Assembly: GCF_004010325.2 (NCBI RefSeq)
Contig: NZ_SADR02000020.1
Coordinates: forward strand, 62,001-126,000
Length of the DNA: 64,000 nt
Reading direction: 5' to 3'
From: Mesorhizobium sp. M00.F.Ca.ET.216.01.1.1
Lineage (GTDB): Bacteria > Pseudomonadota > Alphaproteobacteria > Rhizobiales > Rhizobiaceae
The notes under the pieces are model-generated. The model saw only the letters and a list, made by a program, of their open reading frames with translations. It was not told the origin of the DNA and ran no database searches. Positions 33,385 to 45,014 of the stretch are shown here, in pieces. The translations under genes were made by a program, and so were the position numbers. Position 1 is the first letter of the stretch. Each line of letters starts with the position of its first letter.

Positions 33385-34716
33385 ATGGGCGAATATGTGA
33401 TCAAGCTGCCCGATGTCGGCGAAGGCGTCGCCGAGGCCGAGCTCGTCGAATGGCAGGTCAAGGTCGGCGATCTTGTCCGCGAAGACACTGTGCTGGCCGC
33501 GGTGATGACCGACAAGGCGACGGTCGAAATCCCCTCGCCCGTCGATGGCGAGATCCTCTGGCTCGGCGCCGAAATCGGCGACACGGTAGCGATCGGCTCG
33601 CCAATCGTCCGTTTGAAGGTGGCTGGCGAAGGCAATGTCGGGCCGGAGACCGGCAAGGTAGAAAAGGCGGGGAAAGCCGAAGGACCGGCGGCTAAGCCGG
33701 CAGCCGCCAAGCCCGAGACTGCTCCCCCAGCTCCCGAAGCGTCGCCAAATGTCGCCGAGGCACCCGCGAAACCCGCGCCGCCTCCGGTCACGCCGAAGAA
33801 TTCTGCGCGGCCCGACGTTTCCACTGCGCCACGCCCCGAAGGTGAAAAGCCGCTGGCCTCGCCCGCCGTCCGGCTCAGGGCAAAAGAGGCTGGGATCGAT
33901 CTCAGGCAGGTCGTAGGCTCCGGCCCGGCCGGCCGCATCCGGCACGAGGATATCGACGCCTTTCTGGCGCGCGGGCCACAGCTCGCAAAAATATCCGGCC
34001 TTGCCCGCAACGAGGCGGTCGAGGACATCAAGGTCATCGGGCTCAGGCGCAAGATCGCCGAGAAGATGGCGCTGGCCAAGTCGCGCATCCCGCACATCAC
34101 CTATGTCGAGGAGATCGACGTCACCGCGCTGGAGGAATTGCGCACCGCACTCAACAAGGAGAAGCGGGCCGGCGCAGAGCGGCCGAAGCTGACGCTGCTG
34201 CCGTTCCTGATGCGGGCGATGGTCAAGGCGATTGCCGACCAGCCCAATATCAACGCGCTGTTCGACGACGAGGCGGGCATCATCCACCAGCATGGCGGCG
34301 TCCATATCGGCATCGCCGCGCAAACGCCATCGGGCCTGGTGGTGCCGGTGGTCAAGCACGCCGAGGCGCGCGACGTCTGGGAGTGCGGCGCCGAGGTCAA
34401 CCGGCTTGCCGAGGCGGCGAGATCTGGCACGGCGACGAGGGACGAGCTTTCGGGATCGACCATCACCATCACTTCGCTCGGCGCCATGGGCGGCGTGGCG
34501 ACGACGCCGGTGATCAATCATCCGGAGGTGGCGATCGTCGGCGTCAACAAGATGATGGTGCGGCCGGTGTGGGACGGCACGCAATTCATCCCGCGCAAGA
34601 TGATGAACCTGTCCTCCAGCTTCGACCATCGCGTCATCGACGGCTGGGATGCCGCCGTCTTCATCCAGCGCATCAAGACGCTGCTGGAAACTCCAGCGCT
34701 GATCTTTGTGGATTAG
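33385..34716 (+). CDS. bkdB: Dihydrolipoyl acyltransferase E2 of the branched-chain 2-oxoacid dehydrogenase
   Basis: Core acyltransferase, 443 residues. One lipoyl domain (residues 3-78) with the lipoylated lysine about K44 in MTDKATVEIPSP. An alanine/proline linker follows, then the peripheral subunit-binding domain (about residues 155-190, ASPAVRLRAKEAGIDLRQVVGSGPAGRI), then the catalytic domain ending with the active-site motif SSSFDHRVIDGWDAAVF. The ATG at 33385 starts MGEYVIKLPDVGEG. A REP-type element separates it from the E3 gene. Confidence 0.95.
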   Translation: MGEYVIKLPDVGEGVAEAELVEWQVKVGDLVREDTVLAAVMTDKATVEIPSPVDGEILWLGAEIGDTVAIGSPIVRLKVAGEGNVGPETGKVEKAGKAEGPAAKPAAAKPETAPPAPEASPNVAEAPAKPAPPPVTPKNSARPDVSTAPRPEGEKPLASPAVRLRAKEAGIDLRQVVGSGPAGRIRHEDIDAFLARGPQLAKISGLARNEAVEDIKVIGLRRKIAEKMALAKSRIPHITYVEEIDVTALEELRTALNKEKRAGAERPKLTLLPFLMRAMVKAIADQPNINALFDDEAGIIHQHGGVHIGIAAQTPSGLVVPVVKHAEARDVWECGAEVNRLAEAARSGTATRDELSGSTITITSLGAMGGVATTPVINHPEVAIVGVNKMMVRPVWDGTQFIPRKMMNLSSSFDHRVIDGWDAAVFIQRIKTLLETPALIFVD

Positions 34717-34739
34717 AGTGGGACGATCGAGATGATGGC

Positions 34740-34912
34740 GGGACAGCGCCCCCCTCTGCCTTGCCAGGCATCTCCCCCACTTGGGGGGAAATTGGACGTC
34801 ACTTCGGCTTTCGCCAATCTCTACCATTGGAGGAGTTGGCGGAGCGGGGAAGCTGCCAATCTCCCCCGAGTGGGGGAGATGTCCGGCAGGACAGAGGGGG
34901 CGCGAAGGATCG
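34740..34912. repeat. REP-type palindromic element inside the bkd operon (copy 4)
   Basis: GGGACAGCGCCCCCCTCTGCC with inner TCTCCCCCACTTGGGGGGAAATTGG on the left, mirrored by GCTGCCAATCTCCCCCGAGTGGGGGAGAT and CCGGCAGGACAGAGGGGGCGCG on the right. Located between the E2 and E3 genes. Such a stable structure within an operon can protect or separate mRNA segments. Confidence 0.75.
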
Positions 34913-34968
34913 CCACTGGGCGTTCTTTCCGAGCAGTATCGAGTGCGGCAATGAATTAGGGGCACGAT

Positions 34969-36366
<1,398 letters not shown>

Positions 36367-36398
36367 CATTGCGACGGTGCAGAAACCTTTGATGCCGG

Positions 36399-36572
36399 CA
36401 GGACAGCGCCCCCACTGTCCTGCCTGACATCTCCCCCAACGAGGGGGGAGATCGGCTATCACCGCCGGTTTCGTCAATTTTCCAAGTTTGCAGGAGTTGG
36501 CGAACGCCGAAGCTGCCAATCTCCCCCTCGTGGGGGAGATGCCCGGCAGGGCAGAGGGGGGCGCGAAGGATC
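36399..36572. repeat. REP-type palindromic element (copy 5)
   Basis: GGACAGCGCCCCCACTGTCC with ACATCTCCCCCAACGAGGGGGGAGATCGG, then a spacer, then AAGCTGCCAATCTCCCCCTCGTGGGGGAGATGCCCGGCAGGGCAGAGGGGGGCGCG. Fills the gap between convergent lpdV and the saccharopine-dehydrogenase-like gene. Confidence 0.75.
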
Positions 36573-36604
36573 GCCAACCCTTGGCTTAAAGCATTCCCGA
36601 AGCG

Positions 36605-37708
36605 TCAGCTCGCCAGCCGGCTCACCATTTCGTGCTGCGCATAGGCATGACCGAAGCGGTTGGCGAGGAAGGCGTCGAGCGCGATGTCTTCCTGCTTGAT
36701 GAAGCCCTTTGCCGGCAAGGTTCCGTCGGCCAGCATGTCGAGCACGGCGCAGATGGCTGACGCGGTAGTGATCTGGATGGCGCTGCGCACGGTCTCGCCG
36801 ACACGCTTGCTGTAGATCTTGTTGGCATAGGTCTCCTGCAACAAGCGGCCGTTCTTGCGGCCGCTGACAGTGACGAAGACGATGACCACGTCCTGCAGCG
36901 TTGCCGGCAAAGCGCTTTCAAAGATGTCCTTCAGCACGTCGCGGCGGTGGCGCAGGCCGAGGTCGTTGAGCAGCGCCTTCATGATCGCGGCGTGGCCGGG
37001 GTAGCGGATGGTGCGGTAGTTCAGCGTGCGCACCTTGCCCTTCAGCGTTTCGGCCAGCGTGCCGAGACCACCGGAAGTGTTGAACGCCTCGTAGGTGACG
37101 CCGTCGAGCGAGAATTCCTCGCGCTCCTCGAGCGGCGGCACCTCGACCAGCTCGCCTTCGACGATGGCCTCGCAGGGCTCGCAATATTCGTTGATGACGC
37201 CGTCCGTGCTCCAGGTCAAATTGTAGTTCAGCGCATTCGACGGGTATTGCGGCAGCGCGCCGACCCGCATGCGTACGCTTTCTAGCGTGTCGAAGCGGCT
37301 GGCGAGATCGTTGGCGACGATCGAGATGAAGCCCGGCGCCAGCCCGCATTGCGGAATGAAGGCGCTGTTGCCGGAGCGCGCCAGCTGCTTGACGCGCCTG
37401 GTGCTGACGACATCCTCGGTCAGGTCGAGATAGTGGACGCCGGCGCTGGCCGCCGCTTCGGCGATGCGCGTGGTCAGATGGAAGGGTGCTGCGCTGAGCA
37501 CCGCGAACTTGCCGGCCAGGGCCGCCTCGAGGGTGCCGGCAGCCTCGATGTCGAGTTCGAGCGTGGCAACCGTCGCCGGCAGTTCGGCCGAGCTGAGCTG
37601 CGCCGCCGAGCGGTCGACGAGGGTGACTTGATAGTCGCCCGTAGCAGCAAGCATCTCGGCAATGGTCGAGCCGATCTTGCCGGCGCCGACTACAATGATT
37701 TTCTTCAT
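36605..37708 (-). CDS. Saccharopine dehydrogenase family protein
   Basis: 367 residues. N-terminal Rossmann domain KKIIVVGAGKIGSTIAEMLAATGDYQVTLVDR; then HYLDLTEDVVSTRRVKQLARSGNSAFIPQCGLAPGF, typical of the saccharopine reductase/LYS9-like family. The C-terminal domain includes EEFSLDGVTYEAFNTSGGLGTLAE and YKTIRYPGH-like NYRTIRYPGHAAIMK. It may act in lysine or aminoadipate metabolism. The divergent Lrp/AsnC regulator supports an amino-acid role, but the substrate is not certain. The ATG at 37708 begins the Rossmann motif. Confidence 0.88.
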   Translation of the reverse strand: MKKIIVVGAGKIGSTIAEMLAATGDYQVTLVDRSAAQLSSAELPATVATLELDIEAAGTLEAALAGKFAVLSAAPFHLTTRIAEAAASAGVHYLDLTEDVVSTRRVKQLARSGNSAFIPQCGLAPGFISIVANDLASRFDTLESVRMRVGALPQYPSNALNYNLTWSTDGVINEYCEPCEAIVEGELVEVPPLEEREEFSLDGVTYEAFNTSGGLGTLAETLKGKVRTLNYRTIRYPGHAAIMKALLNDLGLRHRRDVLKDIFESALPATLQDVVIVFVTVSGRKNGRLLQETYANKIYSKRVGETVRSAIQITTASAICAVLDMLADGTLPAKGFIKQEDIALDAFLANRFGHAYAQHEMVSRLAS

Positions 37709-37832
37709 GACCGGTTCCTCGCCCAAAGAGTTGATTGTGACGACAGAATCGCAGCTTGCCTGTCGAAAGGAAGTGTGGAATCTATCTGAACGAAGCCCAT
37801 CTTTGATCAATATGCCGACGAGGTTCGTCGAA

Positions 37833-38261
37833 ATGCTCAGCGATGCCGAACAAGCCCTACTCTCCCTGCTGCGCACCAACGCGCGCGCCTCGACGGCCGA
37901 ACTGGCGCGGCGGCTCGGCGTATCGCGAACGACCGTGCAAAGCCGGATCGAGCGGCTGGAACAGCGCGGCATTATCACCGGCTACGGCGTCAGGCTGGCG
38001 CCGGATTACGAACAGGGACTGGTGCGGGCGCATGTCCTGCTCACCGTCACGCCCAAGCTTGCCGACAAGGTGGTGCGCAGCCTGCGGGATTTGGCGCCGG
38101 TGCGGACGCTGCATTCGGTAAGCGGCAATTTCGACATGATCGTCATCGTCGACGCACCGTCGATCAGGGATCTCGATACGCTGCTCGATGAGATCGGCGC
38201 CATGGACGGCGTCGAGCGGACGTCGTCGTCGATCATCCTGTCGACGCGGATCGATCGTTGA
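37833..38261 (+). CDS. Lrp/AsnC-family transcriptional regulator
   Basis: 142 residues from the ATG at 37833 (an ATG at 37812 adds seven residues). N-terminal HTH: LSDAEQALLSLLRTNARASTAELARRLGVSRTTVQSRIERLEQRGIITGYGVRLAP. C-terminal RAM ligand-binding domain: RAHVLLTVTPKLADKVVRSL and TLHSVSGNFDMIVIVDAPSIRDLDTLLDEI. Divergent from the saccharopine-dehydrogenase-like gene with a gap of about 124 bases, the usual layout for a local amino-acid-responsive regulator. Confidence 0.93.
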   Translation: MLSDAEQALLSLLRTNARASTAELARRLGVSRTTVQSRIERLEQRGIITGYGVRLAPDYEQGLVRAHVLLTVTPKLADKVVRSLRDLAPVRTLHSVSGNFDMIVIVDAPSIRDLDTLLDEIGAMDGVERTSSSIILSTRIDR

Positions 38262-38300
38262 TGGCCTGACGTTACGGGAACGAAGGCTTTCGGCCTCGGC

Positions 38301-38471
38301 GGGACAGCGCCCCCCTCTGCCTTGCCAGGGATCTCCCCCTCAAGGGGAGAGATTGGCAGCTTCTCGGAAAACGCTCGCTCGGCAACCTTGGAGATTGGCG
38401 AAATCCGAAGTGACGTCCAATCTCCCCTTGAGGGGGAGATCCCTGGCAAGGCAGAGGGGGGCGCGAAGGAA
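38301..38471. repeat. REP-type palindromic element (copy 6)
   Basis: GGGACAGCGCCCCCCTCTGCCTTGCCAGGGATCTCCCCCTCAAGGGGAGAGATTGG at the left. The right arm is its complement: CCAATCTCCCCTTGAGGGGGAGATCCCTGGCAAGGCAGAGGGGGGCGCG. This is the most perfect copy. It lies between the convergent Lrp/AsnC and fusion-oxidoreductase genes. Confidence 0.8.
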
Positions 38472-38498
38472 TGCGACGCTTGTTTTTCTTCCCTCGAA

Positions 38499-40544
38499 TC
38501 AGCCCCCGCGTTGCGCCCGGCGCCGCTCGGAACCGCTGTCCAACCACTCGAGATCGTCAGGCGAAAGCGAGATGTCGAGCGCTTGCAGACTGTCCTCAAG
38601 TTCGCCGAGGGTGCGCGGGCCAATCAGCGGAACGGACGGAAAGGGTTGCGCCAGGACATAGGCGAGCGCGACGTGGATTGGGCTCTTGCCCAGCCTGTCG
38701 GCAAGCTCGATGGCCCGGTCGCGGCGGCCGAAATTCCTGTCCGAGTACCAGACCCGGACAAGCTCTTCATTGTCGCGCTTGTCGCGCCCGGCGCGGTCGG
38801 TGAAGAAACCCCGCCCTTGGCTCGACCAGGCGAAATTCGGCATCTGCCGGGCAATCAGCCAGGCTTTCCATTCGTCGCTGGACGAGGTGACACAACCGGC
38901 CCAGATCGGGTCCAGCATCTCGGCCAGCGAAAAATTGTTCGATAGTGCGCCGGGCTTCTGCTTGCCGGTGCGCTCGGCATAGGCAATCGCCGCGTCCATG
39001 CGTTCCCTTGTCCAGTTCGAGCCGCCGAACGGGCCGCGAATACGGCCGGCCCTGGCCTCCTGGTCCATGGCATCGACGAATTCGTCGACCGGCACATCCG
39101 GATTGTCACGGTGCATGAAATAGATATCGACATAGTCGCTCTGCAGCCGGTCGAGCGACTGGGCGAGCTGCTTGCCGATCACGTCGGGATAGCAGAGCGG
39201 GGAGTGTGCGCCCTTGCCGATGACCACCGATTGCTCGCGCACGCCGCGGTTCTGCAGCCAATTGCCGAGTAGCGCCTCGGTGTAGCCGGCGCCGTAGACA
39301 TAGCCGGTGTCGAACAGATTGCCGCCGGCCTCGAAAAAGCCGTCGAGCAGGATTGCGCCCGAGGAGAAGGTGCGGAAATCCTCAAAGCCGAGCGCCAGGC
39401 ATGAGGCCGGTCGCCGCAAGCCCGGAATTTCGCGCTTGCGGATGGCGGTGCCGCCTGAACGCAACGGCCGGCCAGAGATCGTGTTGAAGCGTTTTGCCGG
39501 CTTCTCGATCTCGTATTCGAGCCCGACCGCGGCGCGCCATTTGTCGAGCACGCGCAGATTGCCGAGACTGTCGGCCCAGCCCATGCCCGGCCAGGCAAGC
39601 TCCTGTTTCCCCGCCAGGATCGCCTCACCCGCGGCGTCGACCTCGAATGCGTAAAGCCAGCGGTCCTCCTTGACCTCGATCACCTGGTTACCGTCCGGGC
39701 CGGGCCGGATGATGCGAATTTCGCCGGTGCCGCCTTCCTTGCCGCCAGCGTACCAGAAATCCGCGACCTCTATGCGGCCCTTGGTGCCAACGATGCGCAG
39801 CACATTGTCCTGCGCCAGCGAAATGCTGCACGAGACTTCGGCGACGATGCCATCCGGGAAATGCAGCAGCGCCGAAGCCCACTCGTCGACGCCGGACTGG
39901 CCGAGATGCGCCGCGCCGACCACCTTGTCCGGCTCGGCGAAAGGCTTTCCGACCGCCGCTCCGGCAATCAGCCGCGCCATCGAGACGGGATAGCCGCCGA
40001 CATCCAAAATGCCGCCGCCGGCGAGATCGTTGGCATAGAGCCGGTGCTCCGGCATGAAGCCCGGCATGGCGAAGCCGAAGCTCGACTTGATCATCCTGAT
40101 GTCGCCGATTGCGCCGGACTTGACCAGCTCGACCAGCTTCAGCGTTTGCGGATGCAGCCGGTACATGAAGGCTTCGCCTAAAAACGTGCCGGCCTTGCGC
40201 GCGGCATGGATCATCGCGTCGGCCTCGAAGGCGGTCAGCCCCATCGGCTTTTCGCAAAGCACGTGCTTTCCCGCCTCGGCCGCCTTGATCGCCCATTCGG
40301 CATGGGTTGGGTGCGGCGTCGAAATGTAGATCGCATCGCTCTCGGGATCGCTGAGCAATGCGTCGTAGCCGTCGAGGATGCGAGCCCCGGGGAAGTTCTC
40401 GGCGAGGCCGGCCTTGCCGGGATTGCGTGCGCCGATCGCGGCAAGCGTGCCGGTGCGCGAATGCGCCACGCCGCCGGCAAAGGCCTTGGCGATGTTGCCG
40501 GGCCCGAGAATGCCCCAGCGAATTTTTCTCGATTCGGAATTCAT
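38499..40544 (-). CDS. Fused Gfo/Idh/MocA oxidoreductase and aldo/keto reductase
   Basis: 681 residues carrying two NAD(P)-dependent enzymes. Residues about 1-330 are a Gfo/Idh/MocA dehydrogenase: nucleotide loop IRWGILGPGNIAKAFAGG, IYISTPHPTHAEWAIKAAEAGKHVLCEKPMGL with the EKP motif. Residues about 350-680 are an aldo/keto reductase with its tetrad readable: Asp and Tyr in NLFDTGYVYG, Lys in VVIGKGAHS, His in YFMHRD. It is the last gene of the sugar-importer operon and probably oxidises or reduces the imported sugar or its derivative. The fusion could couple two steps or recycle cofactor; substrate unknown. Confidence 0.9.
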   Translation of the reverse strand: MNSESRKIRWGILGPGNIAKAFAGGVAHSRTGTLAAIGARNPGKAGLAENFPGARILDGYDALLSDPESDAIYISTPHPTHAEWAIKAAEAGKHVLCEKPMGLTAFEADAMIHAARKAGTFLGEAFMYRLHPQTLKLVELVKSGAIGDIRMIKSSFGFAMPGFMPEHRLYANDLAGGGILDVGGYPVSMARLIAGAAVGKPFAEPDKVVGAAHLGQSGVDEWASALLHFPDGIVAEVSCSISLAQDNVLRIVGTKGRIEVADFWYAGGKEGGTGEIRIIRPGPDGNQVIEVKEDRWLYAFEVDAAGEAILAGKQELAWPGMGWADSLGNLRVLDKWRAAVGLEYEIEKPAKRFNTISGRPLRSGGTAIRKREIPGLRRPASCLALGFEDFRTFSSGAILLDGFFEAGGNLFDTGYVYGAGYTEALLGNWLQNRGVREQSVVIGKGAHSPLCYPDVIGKQLAQSLDRLQSDYVDIYFMHRDNPDVPVDEFVDAMDQEARAGRIRGPFGGSNWTRERMDAAIAYAERTGKQKPGALSNNFSLAEMLDPIWAGCVTSSSDEWKAWLIARQMPNFAWSSQGRGFFTDRAGRDKRDNEELVRVWYSDRNFGRRDRAIELADRLGKSPIHVALAYVLAQPFPSVPLIGPRTLGELEDSLQALDISLSPDDLEWLDSGSERRRAQRGG

Positions 40545-40599
40545 TTCAAATCTCCTTGAGGTCGCCGCCACGCACCGCGATCGGGCAAAGAAAGCTTGG

Positions 40600-40656
40600 C
40601 GCTGTTTTTTCGAGCATGATGCCGATAGCCGGGAACCGGTTCTCGGAGATCATCCT

Positions 40657-40660
<4 letters not shown>
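40600..40660. repeat. Palindromic intergenic element between the ATPase and fusion genes
   Basis: TCGAGCATGATGCCGATAGCCGGGAACCGGTTCTCGGAGATCATCCTC: arms GCATGATG/GATCATCC around GGGAACCGGTTCTC. Member of the rhizobial family with CCGGTT core, in the operon gap. Confidence 0.65.
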
Positions 40661-41778
<1,118 letters not shown>

Positions 41779-41785
41779 GCTGATC

Positions 41786-42643
41786 CTATTTGATGGCGCC
41801 GGCGGCGATGCCGGCGACGAAATGACGCTGTAGAAGCACGAACACGACGAGCATCGGCGCCGTCAGCAAAACCGCGCCGGCCATGATGCCGCCCCACGAC
41901 ACCTTGGTGAGGCCGATCAGCGTGCCGAGTGCCACCGGCGCCGTCATCGAACCCGGCCGGCTGTTGATCAGCAGCGGCCAGAGATAGTTGTTCCAGGAGG
42001 CGAGGAACAGGATGATGGCGAGTGCCGCCAGCATCGGCCGCGCCAGTGGCAGCGCGACGAACAGGAATATCCGCCATTCCTTGACGCCCTCGACCCTGGC
42101 TGCATCGAACAGGTCGCCCGGCATCATCGAGAAGCTCTGCCGCATGAACAGCACGCCAAGCGAATTGAATAGCGGCGGCACGATCAGCGCCACCCAGGTG
42201 TTGGCGAGCTTGAAGTCGCGCGCCACCATGATGAATTGCGGGATCAATACGACCGCGTAGGGAAGCGTGATGGTGCCGAGGATGATGGCGACAACCATGC
42301 CCTTGCCGAAGAACTGGTAGCGGGCCAGCGCCCAGCCGGCCATCGAGGTGAGCAGCACCGACAGGAACGTATAGGTCACGGCCACCGAGACGGAGATGCC
42401 GATGGCGCCGACGAAGTTGGTGTCACGCTGCAGATTGTTGAAATTCGCGAGGAAATTGCCGTGCGGCAGCATTTCGATGCCGGGGCTGAAGATGCCGTTG
42501 TCGGGCATGGTCGAGAAAACCGCCATCATCCACAGTGGAAACAGCCAGATCAGCGCCAGCGGCGTCAGGAAAAGATGCAGCGCGATGCTGCGTCCCAATC
42601 TGGCTCGGGAATGCGAACGTCTGGCTGGGGGATGCGAGCTCAT
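41786..42643 (-). CDS. Carbohydrate ABC transporter permease (MalG/UgpE type)
   Basis: 285 residues, six transmembrane segments. The EAA loop reads DAARVEGVKEWRIFLFVALPLARPMLAAL. The N-terminus is a basic tail (HPPARRSHSRARLGRS) before the first helix. The start overlaps the stop of the upstream permease gene (ATGA), and the ATPase gene follows after seven bases. Confidence 0.93.
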   Translation of the reverse strand: MSSHPPARRSHSRARLGRSIALHLFLTPLALIWLFPLWMMAVFSTMPDNGIFSPGIEMLPHGNFLANFNNLQRDTNFVGAIGISVSVAVTYTFLSVLLTSMAGWALARYQFFGKGMVVAIILGTITLPYAVVLIPQFIMVARDFKLANTWVALIVPPLFNSLGVLFMRQSFSMMPGDLFDAARVEGVKEWRIFLFVALPLARPMLAALAIILFLASWNNYLWPLLINSRPGSMTAPVALGTLIGLTKVSWGGIMAGAVLLTAPMLVVFVLLQRHFVAGIAAGAIK

Positions 42644-43500
42644 TTCGGTTCCCTCGTCAGCCAGATCTGCACCAGCGAGATTGCGATCGCCAGCCCGGCC
42701 ATGGTGTAGGCGATGGCCGAGGCGTAGCCGAAATTGAGCGACCTGAAGCCCTGGCGATAAAGCAGCAGCCCGAGCGTTTCGGTGCCGCCGCCCGGCCCGC
42801 CGCGCTCGGTGATCAGGAACGGCTCGGTGAACAGCTGCATGGTGCCGATGATCGACAGCACGGCGCAGAACAGGATGATCGGCTTGAGCAGCGGCAGGGT
42901 GATGTAGAAGAACTGCTTGAGCTTGCTGACGCGGTCGAGCGTCGCCGCCTCATAGACGTCCTCGGGGATCGACTGCAGGCCGGCAAGCAGGATGATGGCG
43001 TTGTAGCCGGCCCAGCGCCAGGTCACCGCGATCATGATCACCGCCATCGCCGGGGTGACGTTGGAAAACCAGTCGACGCTGGGCAGGCCGACGCTGTTCA
43101 GCAGCTTGTTGATGATGCCGAAATTGAGGTTGAACATCAGCCGGAACACCGCCGAATAGGCAACCTCGCCGACCACCACCGGGGCGAAGAAGGCAAAGCG
43201 GAACAGGCCACGCGCCTTGAGCAGCGGCGAATTCAGAAGCACGGCCATAACGATCGCCAGCGAGATCATCACCGGCACCTGGATGACAAGGATAAGCAGC
43301 GTGTTCTTGAGCGCGTTGAAGAAGGCCGGGTCGCCGATCAGCCGGCCCCAGTTGAAGCCGGGCGCGAACCGCCACGGCACGGTGCGCGTCGCCTGGAAGG
43401 AGATCATGAAGGAATCGATGATCGGCCATACCCAGAAGATCGCAAAGATCAGCAGATAGGGCGCGAGGAAGCGATACGCCGTGGCATTCTGATGACGCAT
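42640..43500 (-). CDS. Carbohydrate ABC transporter permease (MalF/UgpA type)
   Basis: 286 residues with six membrane segments. N-terminal YRFLAPYLLIFAIFWVWPIIDSFMISF and the EAA loop YEAATLDRVSKLKQFFYITLPLLKPIIL are typical. AAAGGAGGAAAC directly upstream is a strong ribosome binding site for the ATG at 43500. Confidence 0.93.
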   Translation of the reverse strand: MRHQNATAYRFLAPYLLIFAIFWVWPIIDSFMISFQATRTVPWRFAPGFNWGRLIGDPAFFNALKNTLLILVIQVPVMISLAIVMAVLLNSPLLKARGLFRFAFFAPVVVGEVAYSAVFRLMFNLNFGIINKLLNSVGLPSVDWFSNVTPAMAVIMIAVTWRWAGYNAIILLAGLQSIPEDVYEAATLDRVSKLKQFFYITLPLLKPIILFCAVLSIIGTMQLFTEPFLITERGGPGGGTETLGLLLYRQGFRSLNFGYASAIAYTMAGLAIAISLVQIWLTREPK

Positions 43501-43636
43501 CGTTTCCTCCTTTCGCCTTGGCGAGTTCCCACGGTGTCGTCACCAGCGGGATCCCGGTTTTGTTGGTCGTTGTCTGCTGAAGCGCGCGGAATGGTCCGGG
43601 CAGCACGAGCGCCGCCCGGATCCGTCTCGGTTTAGA

Positions 43637-44908
43637 TCACTCCTTGACCGGCAGGCCGGTCGCCGAGGCGATCTGGCTTGCGGCATCGTCGAGCGCCGCT
43701 TTGGCATCCGGATAGCCGCCGCCGAGATATTTGGTCTGCACCGCGCGGACGATGATTTCGGCGTCGCTCTGGAACGGCGTGCCGCGGCTGGGGACGATCT
43801 TGGGCAAGGTGCCGAGGATGTCCTTCCACACTGCCTGGCCGCCCCAGTAGGGCAACCCTTGCGAGACGTATGGATCGTCGAGCGCCGAGATCAGCGAAGG
43901 CACGAGGCCAAACTCCTTCAGCATCGTCACCTGGCCCTCATTGGTCTCGAGGGTGTACTTCAGGTAGGCGTAGGCGGCTTCCTTGTTCTTGCTCACCGAG
44001 GTGATGGCGAGCGACGAACCGCCGAGATTGGCGGCGCGCGGACCATCGGCGGTGAGACTGGGCATCAGGTAGACGCCCCACTTGCCGTTGCCGTCGGGCG
44101 ACTCGGTGCGCACGGTGCCTTCATACCAGCCGCCATACATCTGCGTGGCGACCTTGCCGGCGGTGTTGTTGGTGATCTTGGTGCCCCAGTCCGCCGAGTC
44201 GATGATGCCGGCGTCCTTCATCTCCTTGATCTTGGTCATGGTGTCGACGCATTTGGGCTGATTGACCGTGATCGACTGCCCGTCGGCGGCAAAATAGGCG
44301 CAGCCCTGCTCGTTCGAGATCATGCGGAAGAATTCGGAGTCGCCGTTGAAGTCGGCATTGGTCATCGTCACGCCCGGATTGGCGGCCTGGATCTTCTTGC
44401 CGGCGGCAATGAAATCGTCCCAGGTCTTGATCGATGCGGGATCGACGCCGGCCTTCTCGTAGAAGTCACGGCGGTAGAACATCGCCACCGGGCCGGAATC
44501 CCACGGCATCGCATAGGCCTTGTCGGCCACTTCGAGCTCGGTGCGCTTGAAATCGGGGAATTTTGCCTGGTCCTCGGCGGCGTAGCCGAGCGTGTGAAGG
44601 TCGACGAAGCAATCCGGGAACTGGCTCCAGTAGTTCTCGGCCTCGCCGTTCTCGATCGTGACGATATCCGGCAATCCCTCGCCGCCGGCGGCACAACCGG
44701 CGATCGACTTGTCGTAGGTCGGCTGGTTGCCGAGATCCTGGACGGTGACCTTGATGTCGGGGAATTGCTTGTTGAAGCCGGCGACGGTCGCCTTCAGCGA
44801 CGAAGCGGCGATGTTCCAGCTCCAGATCGTGATTTCGCCAGATTGCGCAAACGCCGGGCTGGAGCCCAGGGCAAGCGCGAGCGCGGCGCAGGTCAGTGTA
44901 GTGCGCAT
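43637..44908 (-). CDS. Carbohydrate ABC transporter substrate-binding protein
   Basis: 423 residues, family 1 extracellular sugar receptor. Signal peptide of 21 residues (TLTCAALALALGSSPAFAQ). Mature protein: EITIWSWNIAASSLKATVAGFNKQFPDIKVTVQDLG, PDIVTIENGEAENYWSQF and YAMPWDSGPVAMFYRRDFYEKAGVDP. GGGAGG lies six bases before the ATG. First gene of the minus-strand importer operon; the AraC regulator is divergent. The sugar is unknown. Confidence 0.93.
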   Translation of the reverse strand: MRTTLTCAALALALGSSPAFAQSGEITIWSWNIAASSLKATVAGFNKQFPDIKVTVQDLGNQPTYDKSIAGCAAGGEGLPDIVTIENGEAENYWSQFPDCFVDLHTLGYAAEDQAKFPDFKRTELEVADKAYAMPWDSGPVAMFYRRDFYEKAGVDPASIKTWDDFIAAGKKIQAANPGVTMTNADFNGDSEFFRMISNEQGCAYFAADGQSITVNQPKCVDTMTKIKEMKDAGIIDSADWGTKITNNTAGKVATQMYGGWYEGTVRTESPDGNGKWGVYLMPSLTADGPRAANLGGSSLAITSVSKNKEAAYAYLKYTLETNEGQVTMLKEFGLVPSLISALDDPYVSQGLPYWGGQAVWKDILGTLPKIVPSRGTPFQSDAEIIVRAVQTKYLGGGYPDAKAALDDAASQIASATGLPVKE

Positions 44909-45014
44909 TGAAATCCTCCCATTTCATTTGCTCTCTCTTCGCGAGCGTGGCTAGACTAGGCTGTGGGGAAGGCTTGTCCGCGACAAAGGGAATAAAAAAT
45001 TGGCGGAAAGTAAG

